Source of the DNA: Streptomyces coffeae
GTDB taxonomy: Bacteria > Actinomycetota > Actinomycetes > Streptomycetales > Streptomycetaceae
Length of the DNA: 64,000 nucleotides
NCBI RefSeq assembly: GCF_016741875.1
Contig: NZ_JAERRF010000018.1
Location: 62,001-126,000 of the forward strand
Direction: 5' to 3'
Shown: piece by piece, positions 1 through 8,552 of the stretch
Layout of the letters: every line of letters starts with the position of its first letter
Numbering within the stretch: the stretch's first letter is position 1
Position numbers and translations under genes: made by a program
Notes under the pieces: model-generated
Databases searched by the model: none
Told to the model about the DNA's origin: nothing
Seen by the model: only the letters and a program-made list of their open reading frames with translations

Positions 1-1
1 C

Positions 2-847
2 GTGGTGCCGGCGGAACGCACCGCCGCCGGATATCGACGCTACGGCCCTGACGCCGTCGCCCGTCTGGCTCTCGTACGGACGCTGCGCCAACTGGGGCTC
101 GGCCTCGACACCATCCAGCGGGTCGTGGACCGGCACCTCACGCTCGGCGACGTGGCCGCGGAGCACGCGGCCGCGCTGGACGTACAGATCCGGGTGCTGC
201 GTCTGCGGCGGGCGGTGCTGATGGCCGTGGCCGAGCGCGGACCCGGCCCCGAGGAGATGGAACTCATGCATCAGCTGGCCACACTGTCCGAAGCCGAACG
301 GCGACGTCTGATCGACGACTTCCTGGACACCGTCTTCAACGGTGTCGATGACGTCTGCGGCCATGCGGCGGTCCGCCGCTCGATGATCCCCGAGCTACCG
401 GACAGCCCTACGGAGGACCAGATCACGGCATGGGTGGAGCTGGCGGAACTGTCGCTGGACCCGGATTTCCGCAGCAGTGTGCGGCGCCTGGCCGAAGACC
501 GCGCGGCGGACTCGCTCGACGACTGCCGCAGGCCGCCGCGGCCGGACGTGGTGGCCATCGCCCGCGATCTTGTGAGAGCGGCGGTGGCGTCGGGCATCTC
601 CCCTGAATCGCCACAGGCGGATCCCGTGGTCGCGGACCTCACCGCGCGGTGTGCGCTCGCCGATGGCCGCCCCGACGACGCCGCACTGAAGCAGCGGCTG
701 CTCCATCGACTGCGGGCGGCGAACGACCCCCGCCGGGACCGGTACTTCCAGCTGCTCGCACTGATCAACGGCTGGCCGCCACCGGAGCCTCTGGCCCCGG
801 TGATCGTCTGGTCCATGACGGCACTGCGGATGCGGACGGTCGCCTGA
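2..847 (+). CDS. MerR-family regulator (5' cut by window)
   Basis: Transcription regulator of the MerR type. The visible N-terminus begins in the winged helix: the PAERTAAGYRRY stretch is the usual end of the recognition helix and wing, followed by the LALVRTLRQLGLGLDTIQ segment and a coiled-coil dimer helix (about residues 50-80). The first 20-25 residues of the HTH should lie upstream of base 1, so the GTG at the window edge is not the real start. The remaining 200 residues are helical and resemble no effector domain I can name; there is no Cys pair for metal sensing. It is convergent with the minus-strand esterase. Sure of the family, unsure of the ligand. Confidence 0.85.
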   Translation: MVPAERTAAGYRRYGPDAVARLALVRTLRQLGLGLDTIQRVVDRHLTLGDVAAEHAAALDVQIRVLRLRRAVLMAVAERGPGPEEMELMHQLATLSEAERRRLIDDFLDTVFNGVDDVCGHAAVRRSMIPELPDSPTEDQITAWVELAELSLDPDFRSSVRRLAEDRAADSLDDCRRPPRPDVVAIARDLVRAAVASGISPESPQADPVVADLTARCALADGRPDDAALKQRLLHRLRAANDPRRDRYFQLLALINGWPPPEPLAPVIVWSMTALRMRTVA

Positions 848-873
848 CGGACATGATCGCCACACGGCTTCGC

Positions 874-2076
874 TCACACGGTGCCCTGACAGGCGCCGCG
901 GCCGGTGAAAGGCCCGCCGACGGTGAAGGCCAGCTCAGCGAAGCGTTCGCCCATCCGCCGGTGGGTGGCGGCGTCGGGGTGGAGCTGGTCGGGCAGTGGC
1001 AGTTCGGCGAAGTCGGCCTGACCGTAGAGCTCACGGCCGTCGAGGTAGTGGAGGTTGGGGTCGTCGGCTGCCCGCTGCTTCACGATCCGGACCAGCTCGT
1101 CCCGGATCACCTCCAGGGTCAGCTTTCCGCTCGTGCGCTCCGCTGGATCGCCCGCGGCCCGGAACCGCAGTTGTCCGGTGCTGAGCGCGCTGAAGTCCGG
1201 GGTGCTGGGGCCGGGGGTGTTCTCGTGAATGGGGCACAGGATCGGTGAGACGACGAGCAGAGGTGTGGTGGGGTGGCCTTCACGGATGGTGTCGAGGAAA
1301 CCGTGGACGGCGGGGGTGAAGGCACGCAGGCGCATCAGGTCGGTGTTGACCAGGTTGATACCGATCTTGATGCTGATCAGGTCGGCGGGGGTGTCGCGCA
1401 GCGTGCGGGCGGTGAACGGGTCGAGCAGAGCGCTGCCGCTCAGGCTCAGGTTGATCAGTTCCGCACCGCCGAGGGAGGCGGCGAGTGCGGGCCAGGTGGT
1501 GGTGGGGCTTGCGGCGTCGGAGCCGTGGCTGATCGAACTGCCGTGGTGCAGCCACACCTTGCGGCCCGAGTCCGGTACGGGCTCGATGGGGGCGTCGCTG
1601 CGCAGGGCGAGGAGTTCGGTGGTCTCGTTGTGCGGCAGCCAGATCTCGACGTTCTTGACGCCGTCGGGCAGGCCGGTGAAACGGAGGGTGCCGCTCGCGC
1701 CGGGCTGGTGGGTGGCGGTTCCGGTGGCCATGTCGAGGGTCAGGGTGTTGCCGCCGGTCACGCTCGCCCGGGCGGTCAGTCGGCCATCGACGAGCAGGTC
1801 GTACACACCGTCCGGGCGGGGCGTGGCGCCCACGTAGACGCGTTTGGTGGGCAGCGTGTCCAGTTCGACGGCGGTGGCCCGGGTCCGGAAGACCAGCCGT
1901 ACGCCGGAGGGCTGGGCCTCCGCCATGGCCAGTTGGGCGTCGGCGTACTGGGCGCGGGCCCGGGCGGGCAGCCGGTGCGGCAGCACGCCGTGTTCGGTGT
2001 GTTCCAGCTCGAGGGCGCCGCGCAGGAGGTCCGCGGTGAGGGGCGTGGTGATCCAGTCATGCTCGGTGGTGTGCAT
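874..2076 (-). CDS. SGNH/GDSL-type hydrolase
   Basis: Probable esterase or carbohydrate deacetylase of 400 aa. The N-terminal 165 residues look like a beta-sandwich accessory domain. The SGNH core follows: block I is HGSSISHG near residue 178 (GSS replaces the classical GDS, as in several actinobacterial SGNH enzymes), block II is INLSLSGSA, and the catalytic Asp/His pair is in DQLHPD near the C-terminus. No signal peptide is evident, so it is probably cytosolic. The ATG at 2076 is chosen because the protein proper starts with MHTTEHDW; the open frame extends 18 codons further. It lies 90 nt downstream of the TetR gene on the same strand, so co-transcription under that regulator is likely. 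Substrate unknown. Confidence 0.8.
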   Translation of the reverse strand: MHTTEHDWITTPLTADLLRGALELEHTEHGVLPHRLPARARAQYADAQLAMAEAQPSGVRLVFRTRATAVELDTLPTKRVYVGATPRPDGVYDLLVDGRLTARASVTGGNTLTLDMATGTATHQPGASGTLRFTGLPDGVKNVEIWLPHNETTELLALRSDAPIEPVPDSGRKVWLHHGSSISHGSDAASPTTTWPALAASLGGAELINLSLSGSALLDPFTARTLRDTPADLISIKIGINLVNTDLMRLRAFTPAVHGFLDTIREGHPTTPLLVVSPILCPIHENTPGPSTPDFSALSTGQLRFRAAGDPAERTSGKLTLEVIRDELVRIVKQRAADDPNLHYLDGRELYGQADFAELPLPDQLHPDAATHRRMGERFAELAFTVGGPFTGRGACQGTV

Positions 2077-2114
2077 CGTCCAGCCTGTTGATCGATGTGA
2101 GGGGTGTGACCTGA

Positions 2115-2138
2115 CGCGCCAATGCGCCAATGCGCCAA
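2115..2138. repeat. 8-bp tandem repeat, three copies
   Basis: Three head-to-tail copies of TGCGCCAA (the first reads CGCGCCAA) lie between the TetR gene and the esterase. They may be a slippage tract; whether they affect expression cannot be told from sequence. Confidence 0.7.
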
Positions 2139-2166
2139 CACGCGGAGGGCCGATGCGTCGCGTTGC

Positions 2167-2736
2167 TCAGCGCTCGGGCCAGTTCCGCAGCAGGGCGTCG
2201 AGAGCCTCCAGGATCCGTGACCAGGTTTCCTGAGTGTCCGGGGCGCTGTGGCTGAACCCTCCGCCCATCTCCAGGCTGACGTAGCCGTGGAAGACGCTGC
2301 CCAGCAGCCGGACCGCATGCGTCTGGTCCGGCTCCGTCAGGTCGTAGCCACGCAGGATCGCGCGCGTCATCTGTGCGTGTCGCACACCGGCGCTGGCGAC
2401 CGCCACCTCCGGGTCGAGCCTGAGCTGGGCCGCGGCGTAGCGGCCGGGATGCTCCCGGGCGTAGTCGCGGTAGACGTTCGCCAACGCGGTGAGGGCGTCC
2501 TTGGCGGCCCGTCCGGCCAGGGCGTCGGCGGCCCGGTCGGCGAGTTCCTCCAGTGCGAGGAGGGCGATCCTGGTCTTGAGGTCCTGGGAGTTCTTCACAT
2601 GCGAGTAGAGACTCGCGACCTTGACGTCGAACCGTCTGGCCAGCTCCGACACGGTCACCTGGTCGAAGCCGACCTCGTCGGCCAGCTCCGCCCCGGCCCG
2701 GGTCAGGCGTTCGGTGGTCAGTCCTGCGTATGCCAT
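2167..2736 (-). CDS. TetR-family transcriptional repressor
   Basis: DNA-binding repressor of 189 aa. The N-terminal HTH is clear (VTVSELARRFDVKVASLYSH, about residues 27-46), followed by a ligand domain of the TetR_C WHG type (YRDYAREHPGRYAA, then a histidine-containing helix HGYVSLEMGGGF near the C-terminus). A strong GAAGGGAAGG ribosome site precedes the ATG. It is divergent from the FBP gene; the 70-nt gap contains a perfect 9-bp inverted repeat that is the natural candidate operator. The esterase follows on the same strand, so the regulator probably controls itself, the esterase and perhaps the FBP gene. Ligand unknown. Confidence 0.9.
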   Translation of the reverse strand: MAYAGLTTERLTRAGAELADEVGFDQVTVSELARRFDVKVASLYSHVKNSQDLKTRIALLALEELADRAADALAGRAAKDALTALANVYRDYAREHPGRYAAAQLRLDPEVAVASAGVRHAQMTRAILRGYDLTEPDQTHAVRLLGSVFHGYVSLEMGGGFSHSAPDTQETWSRILEALDALLRNWPER

Positions 2737-2770
2737 GCCCTTCCCTTCGTTCGACAGAACTGATTATGCA

Positions 2771-2793
2771 TTTGCCTAACACCTTTAGGCAAA
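2771..2793. promoter_or_regulatory. Perfect inverted repeat, candidate TetR operator
   Basis: TTTGCCTAA, then a 5-nt spacer CACCT, then TTAGGCAAA: a perfect 9-bp palindrome in an AT-rich pocket between the divergent TetR and FBP genes. It ends 13 nt before the FBP start codon, so a bound repressor would block FBP initiation directly. Confidence 0.75.
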
Positions 2794-2806
2794 ATAGCCT
2801 GATGTT

Positions 2807-3298
2807 ATGGAGTCGCTGACTGAGCAAGAGATCCGTGCCGCGTTCGTGAACTGCACCAAAGGCGAGGCGAAGCGCCTCTCCGTCCCCCGTGACCTGGCCG
2901 ACCGGCCCTGGGACGACCTGGACTTCCTCGGCTGGCGTGATGCTCAGGCCCATGACCGCGCCTATCTGGTCACCGTGCTGGACGGCCATCCCAGGGCCAT
3001 CACGCTGCGCTCCCCCGCCCCCGCCTCATGGCACAGGCGGCGCGGCATGTGCTCGATATGCCTGACCTCCCACACCGGCGGTGTGTCCCTGATGGTCGCG
3101 CCGAAGGCGGGGAAGGCCAGGCAGCAGGGCAACTCGGTCGGCACCTACCTATGCGGCGACCTCGCCTGCTCACTGTATGTGCGGGGGAAGAAGGACGCGG
3201 GTGTCGCTGCGCGACCACAGGAATCGCTCAGCCTGGAGGAGAAGATCGAGCGGACGGTGGCGAACATCGCCGCGTTCTTCGCGAAGGTGACCGCCTGA
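2807..3298 (+). CDS. FBP-domain EF-G-binding protein
   Basis: 163-aa protein with the C-terminal treble-clef zinc finger of the FBP/FusB family. Cys82 and Cys85 (CSIC) and Cys116 and Cys121 (CGDLAC) are the zinc ligands. FusB-type proteins bind elongation factor G on the ribosome and release it from fusidic-acid-stalled complexes; actinobacterial members share the zinc finger but their resistance role is mostly inferred. The N-terminal half carries the conserved CTKGE and WDDLDFLGWRD motifs of this group. There is no good ribosome site before the ATG, so a short-leader or leaderless transcript starting in the palindrome region is possible. Confidence 0.82.
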   Translation: MESLTEQEIRAAFVNCTKGEAKRLSVPRDLADRPWDDLDFLGWRDAQAHDRAYLVTVLDGHPRAITLRSPAPASWHRRRGMCSICLTSHTGGVSLMVAPKAGKARQQGNSVGTYLCGDLACSLYVRGKKDAGVAARPQESLSLEEKIERTVANIAAFFAKVTA

Positions 3299-3387
3299 GG
3301 CCGTTCGGTGCCCCCGCTGCCGGCCGGCGTCCGGCTCGCTGTCCTGATGCACAAGCAACTCGCTTGAGCATGGGTGTCCGGAGGGAT

Positions 3388-3417
3388 CCGCCTTACACCG
3401 CGCCGCCTTACACCGCG
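3388..3417. repeat. 15-bp tandem duplication over a stop codon
   Basis: Two exact adjacent copies of CCGCCTTACACCGCG. Each contains TTA on this strand, that is TAA on the minus strand, so the kinase gene ends in the second copy and a duplicate in-phase TAA follows 15 nt later. A recent slippage duplication. Confidence 0.8.
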
Positions 3418-4307
3418 CGCCCGGGATCAGCGAGGAGTTCGTGGATGACGTGTCGTGCGATCGCCGCCATGACGGGATTGGTGTCCCTGTAGTACGTCAA
3501 TTCGGGGAGCGCGATCGACAGCGCCCAGCCGCGACCTCGTGCCCAGGTGGCGTCGTCAGCCCCCACGGCATCCCTGAAGGCGTCGCGCACGCACGCCGGC
3601 AGTACGTACCACGCGACGATCAGGTCGACGGCGGGGTCGCCGAGTCCCATGCATCCGAAGTCGATAACGGCACTGAGCCGCCCCTGGGCCACCAGCAGAT
3701 TGCCCGGTTGCAGATCCGCGTGGATCCACACCGGCGAGCCCGCCCACACAGGTGCTTTCAGGGCGGCGTCCCATACGGCGGTCGCCGCTTCGGCATCGAC
3801 GATGCCGCGCAGTTCCGCGATCGCGGAGCGTGTGGAGGCGTCCCGCGCCTCCAAGGGCTCACCGCGGTAGGACAGAGGCCCGCTCGCGGGGTCGATCCCG
3901 TGCAGCGCGGTGACGAATTCAGCGAGGTCCTTCGCCAACAAGCCGGGGTCAGCAAGATGCCCGGGGGCCGGGTTCTCGCCGTCCAACCAGTGGTAGACCG
4001 ACCAGGGCCAGGGGTAGCCCTCAGTCGGCTTTCCCTTGACCAGTGGCACGGGAACCGCCACCGGAAGCGAGGGAGCGAGCCGTGGCAGCCACGCGTGCTC
4101 CTTGTCGACATCGTTGGCGACCCCCGCGGTTCGAGGGAATCGCACGACCATGTCCGCGCCGAGCCGGTACATGGCATTGGAGGTGCCGACAGAACCAACC
4201 GGCTCGACGGGAAGACCCGCCCACTGCGGGAACTGCGCGGCAATCGCCCGGTTCACCAGAGAGGCGTCGATGTCCGGCTCTCCGGCATGCATCTTCCCAG
4301 CACACAT
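3408..4307 (-). CDS. Aminoglycoside phosphotransferase-family kinase
   Basis: 299-aa small-molecule kinase of the APH/choline-kinase fold. The catalytic loop HADLQPGNLL and the Mg-binding DFG in VIDFGCMGLGDPAVD are intact, and the N-lobe has the MVVRFPR lysine/arginine strand. Family members phosphorylate aminoglycosides, macrolides or sugars; the TSNAMYRLG and DGENP motifs place it in the broad actinobacterial APH group whose substrates are mostly unknown, so resistance should not be assumed. The ATG at 4307 has an AGAAGG site 7 nt upstream; the alternative ATG at 4292 has its purine tract touching the start. It follows the DUF817 gene on the same strand with a 115-nt gap. Confidence 0.82.
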   Translation of the reverse strand: MCAGKMHAGEPDIDASLVNRAIAAQFPQWAGLPVEPVGSVGTSNAMYRLGADMVVRFPRTAGVANDVDKEHAWLPRLAPSLPVAVPVPLVKGKPTEGYPWPWSVYHWLDGENPAPGHLADPGLLAKDLAEFVTALHGIDPASGPLSYRGEPLEARDASTRSAIAELRGIVDAEAATAVWDAALKAPVWAGSPVWIHADLQPGNLLVAQGRLSAVIDFGCMGLGDPAVDLIVAWYVLPACVRDAFRDAVGADDATWARGRGWALSIALPELTYYRDTNPVMAAIARHVIHELLADPGRAV

Positions 4308-4422
4308 GAGCACCTTCTGAGGGGAGGCGGTTCCACCATGGGGAGGTGGTCGGCGGTCATGTGGAAGATGGAAACCACGGCTGTCGACCAGCGCCCATAC
4401 GAACGCGTCAGGACATACCCCG

Positions 4423-5325
4423 TCAACTCCTTTTCGCCGGGCTGCGGGCAGGCCGGTCCATGCCCTCGCCGGGACCGACCGCAAGACAGCGGCCCACATC
4501 CTGTTTTCCGCCGTCCGGCACGGTGGCCGAGGTACGGGAGGGGCGTCCCTCGCTCACCGTGCGGCGTTCGGCGGACTTGACGCGTTCCGTCAGTACGAAT
4601 GTGACGCTGATCAACAGGGCCCAGGCCCCGAATTTGCTGAGTGCCACCGGTTGCCAACCGCCCATCTGATCGGGGTAACTCCACGCCCCGACGTAGGTGG
4701 CCACGTTCTCCGCCACCCACAGGAAGAAGCCGATCAGCACGAAGGAAAGCGCAAGGGGCATACGGTAGCGGCGCTCGCCGACGGTGAAGCCGACCGAGGC
4801 CCGGGCGGTGACGGCCAGCATCACCGCGGCCAGGAGCCATCGAGCGTCCGGTAGCCAGTGGTGGGTGAAGAAGTTGAGGTAGACGGCTGCCGCGACCACG
4901 GTGGTCGCGGTGGCGAGGTAGCCGGTGAAGCGCAGCTGGAACAGGTCCCAGGCGCGGCAGACATAGCCGGCGACGGCCGCGTACATGAACCCGCCGTACA
5001 GCGGTACACCGGCAATCTTCGTCACGGCGTCCTCCGGGTAGCTCCAGGACCCCAGGTGCACCTTCACCAGCTCGAAGAGCAGGCCGATGACATGACACAC
5101 GGCGATCAGCAGCGTGTCCCGCCCGCTCTCCCATCCCACCCGGCGCGCGACGAAGGTGAGTAGCACCCCATAGACGAGTACCAGGTCGTACCGCGCGATC
5201 GGCAGGTCCGGCAGCACACGGGAGAGGGCGATGCCGCCCAGCAGCGCCACCGCGAACGCACAGCAGCGCGCCTGCAACACGGTGAAGCGGATCAGCTGGC
5301 GTATCGGGCCCAGGATCTTGCACAT
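4423..5325 (-). CDS. DUF817 membrane protein
   Basis: Integral membrane protein of about 300 aa with seven to eight hydrophobic helices. The family signatures are all visible: FELVKVHLGSWSYPE, GVPLYGGFMYAAVAGYVC, NFFTHHWLPDARWLLAA and GAWSYPDQMGGW. DUF817 proteins have no established function. The last 45 residues are a hydrophilic Arg/Ser-rich tail. The start is uncertain: the ATG opening MCKILGPIRQ matches the usual family N-terminus but has no clear ribosome site, and the frame stays open a further 64 codons. Confidence 0.8.
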   Translation of the reverse strand: MCKILGPIRQLIRFTVLQARCCAFAVALLGGIALSRVLPDLPIARYDLVLVYGVLLTFVARRVGWESGRDTLLIAVCHVIGLLFELVKVHLGSWSYPEDAVTKIAGVPLYGGFMYAAVAGYVCRAWDLFQLRFTGYLATATTVVAAAVYLNFFTHHWLPDARWLLAAVMLAVTARASVGFTVGERRYRMPLALSFVLIGFFLWVAENVATYVGAWSYPDQMGGWQPVALSKFGAWALLISVTFVLTERVKSAERRTVSEGRPSRTSATVPDGGKQDVGRCLAVGPGEGMDRPARSPAKRS

Positions 5326-5474
5326 GACCAGGAGGACGCCGCAGGGGTGCTGCTTGGTTGGCCGCACCGATGAACTTGTACCGAACGTGTGGCGAAAGTC
5401 GCCCCTCACCGGATCCGCACATCGGTCGGCCGAGCCGGCCTCCCCGGCCACGAGGTCTTCCACAGGCGGGCACG

Positions 5475-5504
5475 GTGGGGTCGGCGGGAGACCGCCGACC
5501 CCAC
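5475..5504 (-). terminator. Strong hairpin downstream of GNAT gene
   Basis: Perfect 13-bp stem GTGGGGTCGGCGG / CCGCCGACCCCAC with a GAGA tetraloop, starting 10 nt past the acetyltransferase stop codon when read on the minus strand. It probably separates that gene from the DUF817 gene. As usual in Streptomyces, no U-tract follows. Confidence 0.8.
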
Positions 5505-5513
5505 TGGTGTTTA

Positions 5514-6026
5514 TCACCCGCGCGGGTCAGGTCCCGTGAACCGGAAGCGGACCACGTCCTCCTCCGTGGCCCAGCACTGGAAACCCGCCTTCTCCAGCAC
5601 CCGGACGGAGGCCGGGTTGGCCGGCTCCACGTTCGCGAACACGGTCCGGACACCCGGGGCGGTGAGGGCGAACTCCGTCAGGGCCCGGGTGGCTTCGGAG
5701 GCATAGCCCCGACCGCGGCGGGACTCGACGATGCCGTACCCGATTTCGAGGGTGCCGTCATTGGGCGGCCAGAACAGGCCGATCGACCCCACCACCAGAC
5801 CGCTGTCCCGTTCCACCACCAGGCGGTGGCCGTGTGCGCCGAGCCAGGCCGGGTGGTCGTCGAAGAGGCCCGCGATGACGCGGTCGCCGTCGGCGGGGAA
5901 GTCGTCAGCCCAGTGCGCCGACCTGGTGTCGGCGAGGACCGCGGTGGCCTCGGCCGTGGTCCAGGGCCGCAGAACGAGACGGTCGGTGGTCAGATCGACG
6001 TGCGTTGATGAGGATGAGGACGTCAC
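5514..6026 (-). CDS. GNAT-family N-acetyltransferase (RimJ-like)
   Basis: 170-aa acetyl-CoA-dependent acyltransferase. The RimJ/RimL-type opening TDRLVLRPWT is followed by IGYGIVESRRGRGYASEA, where RRGRGYA is the pyrophosphate-binding loop, and the C-terminal VEPANPASVRVLEKAGF motif. The substrate may be a ribosomal-protein N-terminus, an antibiotic or another amine; the sequence does not decide. GTG start with an AGGAG site 6 nt upstream. Confidence 0.87.
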   Translation of the reverse strand: MTSSSSSTHVDLTTDRLVLRPWTTAEATAVLADTRSAHWADDFPADGDRVIAGLFDDHPAWLGAHGHRLVVERDSGLVVGSIGLFWPPNDGTLEIGYGIVESRRGRGYASEATRALTEFALTAPGVRTVFANVEPANPASVRVLEKAGFQCWATEEDVVRFRFTGPDPRG

Positions 6027-6211
6027 GTGTCACTCCTGATGGTGGGAATGACCGGACCGCGCTTCGCCAACGCGCGAGCCGGACAAGGGCATGCCGACGA
6101 GCACCTACCGCGGCCATATTCATCAACCCCCTCGTCCCGCTGATCGCACGCCTCTCGCGCAGACGCGACGTTAGCAACGTCGCCGAACCCCGGGCAAAGC
6201 CTTTTGATCAG

Positions 6212-7207
6212 TCAGGAGGGCAGGGAACCGAGCCACCCGGTCAGCAAGCGATTGACCTCCTCGGGGCGTTCCTGCTGGATCCAGTGGCCGCAGCCGTCGA
6301 GGATGTGCGAGGCCACCAGGCCGGGCAGGGTACGGGGGAATTCGCTGATCGCATCGGCCAGCCATGTGGTGGAAGCGTCCAGGGCCCCACCGATGAACAG
6401 CGACGGCTGGGTGATGGGGGCGCCGTCGAACGCGGCCAGCTCCTCCCAGTCCCGGTCCATGTTCCGGTAGCGGTTCAGCGCCCCACTCATCCCGGTCCGC
6501 TCGAACTCCCCGGCGTAGACGTCGAGTGCGGGTTCACCGAGCCAGGACGGCAGACGACCGTCGGGAAACCGTTCGCGCAGTGTTCCGCCGGGGCCGGTGA
6601 AGTGCGGGTCCGGCCTGCCAGGTGCGGGCATCGTGTCGCCTGAGAAGGCGGCGTAGAAGCCCGCGAGCCAGCCGCGTACGTCGGGCTCGATCTCCGCCTC
6701 GGCGCGTCCCGCCCGCTGGAAGTAGGAGATGTAGAACTCCTCCGGACCGCCCTCCGGACCGCCCATCCGAGCGAAGACCTCGCTGGGCCTGGGCCCACCG
6801 CGCGGTGCGTACGGCACGCTCAGCAGCCCGACCGCGCGGAACACATCGGGCCGGGCCAGCGCGCAGGTCGCGGCGATCGACGCGCCCCAGTCGTGCCCGA
6901 CGATCACAGCGCTCTCCTCCCCCAGCGCGTCCACCACCGCCACTTGGTCCTCGACCAGCTCGAGCATCCGGTATGCGTCCACCGCCCCGGGCCTGGACGA
7001 GCGCCCGTAGCCGCGGACGTCGACCGCCACCGCTCGACAGCCCGCCTCGGCAAGGGCGGGCAACTGGTGGCGCCACGAGTACCAGGACTCCGGAAACCCG
7101 TGCACCAGTAGCACCAGCGGCCCACTGCCCCGCTCCACCAGGTGGATCCGCCCCACCGGTGAGGGCACCAGGCGATGGATGACATCGGCGGTGGACGGAT
7201 GCGACAT
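6212..7207 (-). CDS. Alpha/beta hydrolase, epoxide hydrolase-like
   Basis: 331-aa alpha/beta hydrolase of the epoxide hydrolase group. It shows the oxyanion motif HGFPESWYSWR, the nucleophile elbow GHDWGAS (Asp nucleophile, as in epoxide hydrolases and dehalogenases rather than esterases), a cap domain with Tyr in FYISYFQ that could activate an epoxide, and the catalytic His in DGCGHWIQQERP. It probably opens an epoxide to a diol in xenobiotic or fatty-acid metabolism. The ATG at 7207 is supported by a GGGAGG site 6 nt upstream, which rules out the longer frame. Confidence 0.87.
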   Translation of the reverse strand: MSHPSTADVIHRLVPSPVGRIHLVERGSGPLVLLVHGFPESWYSWRHQLPALAEAGCRAVAVDVRGYGRSSRPGAVDAYRMLELVEDQVAVVDALGEESAVIVGHDWGASIAATCALARPDVFRAVGLLSVPYAPRGGPRPSEVFARMGGPEGGPEEFYISYFQRAGRAEAEIEPDVRGWLAGFYAAFSGDTMPAPGRPDPHFTGPGGTLRERFPDGRLPSWLGEPALDVYAGEFERTGMSGALNRYRNMDRDWEELAAFDGAPITQPSLFIGGALDASTTWLADAISEFPRTLPGLVASHILDGCGHWIQQERPEEVNRLLTGWLGSLPS

Positions 7208-7436
7208 GAATTCCTCCCGGGCCCTGTGCGGATGGTCGGTGGCCACGGACGCGAGAAGTGGCGTTCATGCAACTCGCCGTGGCCGCACCAGCTCCGATCA
7301 TGCGGCAGTCGGCACGGCGTCGGCGATGTCAGTTGCCGATCCGGCAAACGCAACGGCGGCGGCAGCCGTCAGCCGCAGTGGCTCGTCGGTGAGGCGGTGT
7401 AGCCGGTCGTGACCTCCCATGCCACCGTGGTCCTTG

Positions 7437-8306
7437 TCATGGGCCCGGTGTGATCCAGTGGTGGGCGAGGTCGGCGACCCACGCGGTGGCCGCGTCCGGT
7501 GTCGCGGGTGGCGCTCCGATCACCACCAGTTCGGTCACCCCGGCTGCTGCCAGGTCGGGCAGCAGGTCCGGGCCGCCGTCGAGCGGCGCGACGGCGATGG
7601 TGAGCTCCGTCGCCGGGCGGTGGTGGCTCGCGCAGTGCTCCCTGAGGGCGCGGACGCGCTCGGTGACGAGGTCCGCGGGGAGGTTGAATCCGTACCAGCC
7701 GTTTCCGAAGGCGGCGGCCCGGCGCAGTGCCGCATCGCTGTTACCGCCCACCACTACCGGGATCTGCCGATCGCGCACCGGTTTGGGGTTGACCCGGATC
7801 GCGTCGAAGCGTGTGAACTCCCCCTCGAACGAGGCCACATCGTGGGACCAGAGCGTGCGCATCGCGGCGGTGTACTCCGCGGTGCGGCGGCCGCGGTGAG
7901 CGAAGGGGACGCCGAGCGCGGCGAACTCCTCGGATGACCAGCCGACGCCGATTCCCAGCGTGAGCCGCCCGCCGGAGAGCACATCCAGTGTCGCGGCCTG
8001 CTTGGCCACCACGATCGGGTTGTGCTCGGGGAGCAGCAGGACGCCCGTGGCCAAGCGGATCCGGGTGGTCACCGCCGCGGCGAACGTCAGCGCGAGCAAC
8101 GGGTCCAGCCAGTCCGCGTCGGCGGGGACGGCGATCCGGCCATCGGCGGAGTAGGGATAGCGGGAGGTCGGCTCGTCGACCATGACCACGTGTTCACCTG
8201 CCCACAGGGTCGCGAAGCCGCGTGCTTCGGCGGCTTCCGCCACCGCGCGGATGATCTGCGGCCGGGCGCCGTTCCCGACGCCCAGCGCATGCAGTCCCAC
8301 CTGCAT
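7437..8306 (-). CDS. LLM-class (F420-dependent) oxidoreductase
   Basis: 289-aa bacterial-luciferase-like TIM barrel. It has the N-terminal AVAEAAEARGFATLWAGEH strand and the hallmark SGGRLTLGIGVGWSSEEFAALG, with family-typical VNPKPVRDRQIPVVVGG. In actinobacteria such proteins usually use coenzyme F420, sometimes FMN; the substrate is not predictable. The internal ATG is selected by a GGGAGGTGG site. It is divergent from the TerB gene across a 246-nt gap. Confidence 0.88.
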   Translation of the reverse strand: MQVGLHALGVGNGARPQIIRAVAEAAEARGFATLWAGEHVVMVDEPTSRYPYSADGRIAVPADADWLDPLLALTFAAAVTTRIRLATGVLLLPEHNPIVVAKQAATLDVLSGGRLTLGIGVGWSSEEFAALGVPFAHRGRRTAEYTAAMRTLWSHDVASFEGEFTRFDAIRVNPKPVRDRQIPVVVGGNSDAALRRAAAFGNGWYGFNLPADLVTERVRALREHCASHHRPATELTIAVAPLDGGPDLLPDLAAAGVTELVVIGAPPATPDAATAWVADLAHHWITPGP

Positions 8307-8552
8307 CTGCCACCTCCCGACCTCGAGACGACCGTAGCGTCGGTGGCGGCGGGCGACCACGCGACGGAGTTCCGCGCGGTGGTCGGTGGGGTCGTGTCAC
8401 CCGGACGGCCCGCTCGGCGAGCGCCTCCGGCAGGAGTGCGGGCCGCTCCTCCGCGCACGGCGGAACTCGGAGGCGGTCATGTACGTTGCCGGGATGACAC
8501 GTGACGGCACGTGTCCGGTGACGAACGACACGGCAAAGCCGAGGTGGCAGCA

